A stretch of DNA of 64,000 nt, taken from Nitratireductor thuwali (GTDB lineage Bacteria > Pseudomonadota > Alphaproteobacteria > Rhizobiales > Rhizobiaceae). The notes beneath the pieces are model-generated. The model was not told the DNA's origin and ran no database searches. It saw only the letters and a program-made list of their open reading frames with translations. Where the stretch lies: positions 310,001 through 374,000 of the forward strand of contig NZ_CP030941.1 of the NCBI RefSeq assembly GCF_036621415.1, written 5' to 3'. Shown here piece after piece: positions 61,126-64,000 of this stretch (positions are counted from its first letter, which is position 1; each line of letters opens with the position of its first letter). Made by a program: the position numbers and the translations under genes.

Positions 61126-62091
61126 ATGACGAAGGGGAATATTCGACGGCTCCTGGCCACTACGCTGCTGACGGCGGTCGTCGCCGGGCCGCTCCATGCG
61201 GCCGAAACGAAGGCGGTTTTCGGTTTCTCGGGCTGGTCAGTCGGCTACCTGCCGACGGCGGTCGCGCTCGACCGGCTGAAGGACATGGGCTATGAGATCG
61301 AGGCCGTCGAACTCGGCGGCAACAGCAACCAGCTGCAGGCGGCCGCTACGGGCGCCATCGACATTTCGGCCATCGCCCAGATTCTCGATGCCATGGATCA
61401 GGGGCTCGACAGCAAGTTCTTCCTGGCCGGCAATTCCAACGAGTTCCTGCTTGTCGCCCGCACGGGAATCAGCACCTGCGAGGATCTGGACGGCAAGAGC
61501 CTCGGCATCCACTCCGTCGGCTCCTTCGTCGGCCAGCTCGCGCTTCAGCACCTGGCGGCGAACTGCCCCGATGCCGAGCCCAAGATCACCGTGATCGAGG
61601 GCTCGGAGAACCGTCTGGCGGCGCTGATCGCCGGGCAGCTCGATTCGAGCGTCGTCGATCTGCAGGACTGGACGCTCCTCAACGAGAAGCTGCCCGGTCA
61701 ATTCCAGGTCACGCAGGACTTCACCAGCACCATGCCGATCATGCGCGCCGCATTTGCCGCAAAGACGGAATTCCTGTCCTCGCATCCCGAACTTGTGCGC
61801 GACTGGATCGAGGTCCATCTCGACGTGTACAACGAGCTCTACGAGAACCCGCAGCTGCTCATCGACAAGGGCGAGGCTCTTCTGGACGAAATCGACCCCG
61901 AGGTGCTGCCCAAGCTGGTGCAGGCCTTTGTCGATGCCCGAATCTGGCCGGTCGACGGGGGGCTGTCCGCGGCGTCGGTCCAGAAGACGATCGACTTCTT
62001 CAACAATGACGGCGAGCCGTTCGAAACGATCTCCAAGCCTGCCGACGTGGTTGACAGAAGCGTTCTCGATCAGGTGCTCGCGGACCGATGA
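61126..62091 (+). CDS. NitT/TauT-type ABC transporter substrate-binding protein (second system)
   Basis: A 321-aa periplasmic protein. The signal peptide MTKGNIRRLLATTLLTAVVA ends near LHAAE. The core has GFSGWSVGYLPTAVALDRLK, LGGNSNQLQAAATGAIDISA, and LGIHSVGSFVGQLALQHLAA. The ligand is not evident. Strong GGAGG precedes the ATG. Confidence 0.9.
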   Translation: MTKGNIRRLLATTLLTAVVAGPLHAAETKAVFGFSGWSVGYLPTAVALDRLKDMGYEIEAVELGGNSNQLQAAATGAIDISAIAQILDAMDQGLDSKFFLAGNSNEFLLVARTGISTCEDLDGKSLGIHSVGSFVGQLALQHLAANCPDAEPKITVIEGSENRLAALIAGQLDSSVVDLQDWTLLNEKLPGQFQVTQDFTSTMPIMRAAFAAKTEFLSSHPELVRDWIEVHLDVYNELYENPQLLIDKGEALLDEIDPEVLPKLVQAFVDARIWPVDGGLSAASVQKTIDFFNNDGEPFETISKPADVVDRSVLDQVLADR

Positions 62092-62906
62092 TCCAACGCG
62101 GACCTGAAATGCAGGCCGGCGCCCCGCAGCGCCGGCTTGCCGGTAACCTGACAGAGACCTTCTGGGGGCGGGCGGCGCTGCGCCTCGTCGCGCTGGTGCT
62201 GTTTGTCGGCGCTTGGCAGCTTGCCGGCGACGACAGCATCGACCTGCTCTTCCCCACCGCCACGCGCACCCTCGACGCCTTCGTTGAGCTCGTCAGGGAC
62301 GGCCGGCTGCCGCTTGGCCTGCTGATCACCGGCCAGGCGCTGGCCGTCGGCTTCGCCATCATCGTCAGCATCGGCGTGCCGACCGGGGTCCTGGTCGCCC
62401 GCTTTCCGCTGGCCGACCGCGTGGTCACGCCCTACTTCACCTTTCTGGTCGCCATCCCGATCATCGCCCTCGTCCCGGTGGTTCAGGCCCTTCTCGGGCT
62501 GACCTTCGCCGCCCGCGTCACCGTGATCGTCCTGTTCGGCATTTCCTACGTTGTCATCAACAGCGCCATCGCCGTGCGCCGCGTGCGGACCGACCTGACG
62601 GAGATGGCGAGAAGCTTTGGCGCCGGACGCCTCGCGATGATGACCGAGGTCGTCCTGCCGGCCGCGCTTCCCGGCATCATGACCGGCGTGCGCCTCGCCC
62701 TCGGCCAGGCCCTGATCGGCATGGTGGTGGCGGAGCTCACCATCGTCGGCGCCGGGGTCGGCAGCCTGATCGCCGAGTTGCAGGGCCGCTTCAAGGTCGC
62801 TGGCGTGCTCGCGGTCGCCATGACCATCGTGCTGGTCGGCCTTTGTCTTCTGAGCCTTGTGGAAATGATGGAGCGCCGCGTGAACCGTTGGAGTGTCCAA
62901 AAATGA
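62088..62906 (+). CDS. NitT/TauT-type ABC transporter permease (second system, permease 1)
   Basis: A 272-aa permease with about six helices, ALRLVALVLFVGAWQLAGDD first, and the EAA loop LTEMARSFGAGRLAMMTEVVLPAALPG. It overlaps the binding-protein stop (ATGA). A start at ATG 62109 is possible. Confidence 0.91.
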   Translation: MIQRGPEMQAGAPQRRLAGNLTETFWGRAALRLVALVLFVGAWQLAGDDSIDLLFPTATRTLDAFVELVRDGRLPLGLLITGQALAVGFAIIVSIGVPTGVLVARFPLADRVVTPYFTFLVAIPIIALVPVVQALLGLTFAARVTVIVLFGISYVVINSAIAVRRVRTDLTEMARSFGAGRLAMMTEVVLPAALPGIMTGVRLALGQALIGMVVAELTIVGAGVGSLIAELQGRFKVAGVLAVAMTIVLVGLCLLSLVEMMERRVNRWSVQK

Positions 62907-63706
62907 CCGATTCCGCCGCACCCGCCATCGAGGTGCAGGACGTTTGCAAGTTTTACTTGTCGGCTGACGGCCGCAAAACCCTGGCGCTGGATCGCGTCAA
63001 CCTGACGGTGAAACGGGGCGAGTTCGTCTCCATCATCGGGCCGAGCGGTTGCGGCAAGACCACCCTGCTGAAAATGGTGGCGGGCATTCTCGGCTGGGAC
63101 GAGGGGCGCATCAGCGTGCTCGGCGCTCCCGTGACCGGCCCCGGCGCCGAACGCGCGACTGTCTTCCAGTCCTTCGCCCTGCTGCCTTGGATGACGGTGC
63201 TCGACAACGCCGCCTTCGGCCTAAAGATGCGCGGCGAGGCCAAGGTCGCGCGGCGCCGGACGGCGCAGACCCTGCTCGACAAGGTCGGGCTGGGCGACTT
63301 TGCCAGCGCCTATCCGGGAGAACTGTCGGGCGGCATGCAGCAGCGCGTCGGGCTTGCGCGCGCGCTTGCGGTTTCGCCCGACATACTGTTGATGGACGAG
63401 CCCTTCTCGGCAATCGACGCGCAGACGCGGCTGATCCTGCAAACGGAGCTGTTGAACATCTGGTCCGGCAGCGACCTTTCCGTCCTCTTCATCACGCACG
63501 CGATGGATGAGGCGGTGTTCCTGTCCGACCGCGTCGTCATCATGGGCGCCCGGCCCGGCCATGTGACCGATATCATCGAGATCGATCTGCCGCGGCCGCG
63601 CACGGAGGAAACGCGCAAGGAGCCGCGTTTCGTCGAGCTCACCGCCATGGTCTGGGACCGGCTGCGCGGAATGATCGCGGACGAACACACCGGCGAGGCC
63701 GCATGA
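62903..63706 (+). CDS. NitT/TauT-type ABC transporter ATP-binding protein (second system)
   Basis: A 267-aa ATPase: Walker A GPSGCGKTTLLK, Q-loop FQSFALLPWMT, signature LSGGMQQRVGLARAL, Walker B ILLMDEPFSAIDAQTR. Start 62903 overlaps the permease stop, and its own stop overlaps the next permease start. Confidence 0.93.
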   Translation: MTDSAAPAIEVQDVCKFYLSADGRKTLALDRVNLTVKRGEFVSIIGPSGCGKTTLLKMVAGILGWDEGRISVLGAPVTGPGAERATVFQSFALLPWMTVLDNAAFGLKMRGEAKVARRRTAQTLLDKVGLGDFASAYPGELSGGMQQRVGLARALAVSPDILLMDEPFSAIDAQTRLILQTELLNIWSGSDLSVLFITHAMDEAVFLSDRVVIMGARPGHVTDIIEIDLPRPRTEETRKEPRFVELTAMVWDRLRGMIADEHTGEAA

Positions 63707-64000
63707 CGACCTGGATGCGGCGAATCCTCAAGGCGCTCAATATCCCGCTGCTCGTCTCGCTGGCGGTGTTCGCGTGCATCTGGGAGATCGTGGGACGAAC
63801 GGCGGACATCCTCACCCTGCCGCCGCTCAGCGCCGTTCTCACGGCCTTCGCGCGTCTGTGGACGAACGGCGTGCTGACCGCGCCGCTGCTCGACAGCACC
63901 ATCGCGCTCATGACCGGCCTCGGCATCTCGCTCGCCGCAGGCAGCATCGTTGGCATAGGCATTGGCCTGTCGCGGGTGGCGGAGGTCGCGTTGGGTCCCT
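63703..64000 (+). CDS. ABC transporter permease, second system, permease 2 (cut by window end)
   Basis: The first 99 codons are visible: MTTWMRRILKALNIPLLVSL, then the first helix, ADILTLPPLSAVLTAFARLW, and further hydrophobic segments. This matches the N terminus of SsuC/TauC-like permeases. The rest lies beyond base 64000. A second permease implies a heterodimeric pore. Confidence 0.85.
   Translation, partial: MTTWMRRILKALNIPLLVSLAVFACIWEIVGRTADILTLPPLSAVLTAFARLWTNGVLTAPLLDSTIALMTGLGISLAAGSIVGIGIGLSRVAEVALGP

Overview
The window is GC-rich alphaproteobacterial chromosome. Gene order (thrS-yidD-iscU-like-folE-hisI-patatin, then recJ-glpX-hom-alaC-phaC), short palindromic intergenic repeats of rhizobial type, and many transport and catabolism genes point to Hyphomicrobiales, most likely a Mesorhizobium/Chelativorans-like Phyllobacteriaceae. 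The species is inferred only.

Region 1 (1-23 kb) is core genome: a CitE-type lyase end, a nitroreductase/flavin reductase pair, threonyl-tRNA synthetase, YidD, an IscU-like scaffold, folE-hisI, a patatin, RecJ, GlpX, a MocR regulator with a divergent DMT exporter, homoserine dehydrogenase, an AlaC-like aminotransferase, PHA synthase, an M15-type lipoprotein and tRNA-Glu. It is broken at 2814-5237 by an IS630-family element that carries an IS110/IS1111-family element inside its transposase gene. The inner element has a 272-bp non-coding end downstream of its transposase. That end shows a bridge-RNA (seekRNA) layout: two stem-loops flanked by short guides that match the actual insertion site and the element's own ends.

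Region 2 (23.1-52.7 kb) lies between the 3' end of tRNA-Glu and an exact 18-bp copy of that end at 52643-52660, so it looks like a 29.5-kb genomic island with no surviving integrase. It carries an indolepyruvate-type 2-oxoacid:ferredoxin oxidoreductase, a MarR regulator, two divergent FAD oxidoreductase paralogues, a cyclase-family hydrolase, a peptide ABC transporter, a polar amino acid ABC transporter without ATPase, a TRAP transporter, a kynureninase-like enzyme, an SRPBCC protein and a D-glutamate-cyclase-family protein. On the other strand a long unit holds a branched-chain amino acid transporter, a DadA-like oxidase, an aminotransferase and a GntR regulator, with RidA diverging. Two 18-bp palindromes matching at 16 of 18 bases sit upstream of the liv unit and of the polar amino acid unit and are candidate GntR operators.

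Region 3 (53.1-64 kb) is a second catabolic cluster: an ACMSD-like amidohydrolase, a bicupin, an FAH-family enzyme, RidA and an Ldh-family dehydrogenase. It diverges from a NitT/TauT-type ABC transporter, followed by a GntR regulator and a second ABC transporter of the same type that runs off the window. A shared 23-bp motif lies before both transporter operons.

Overall, regions 2 and 3 look like an acquired uptake and degradation block for amino- and aromatic-acid compounds; the actual substrates cannot be read from sequence alone.
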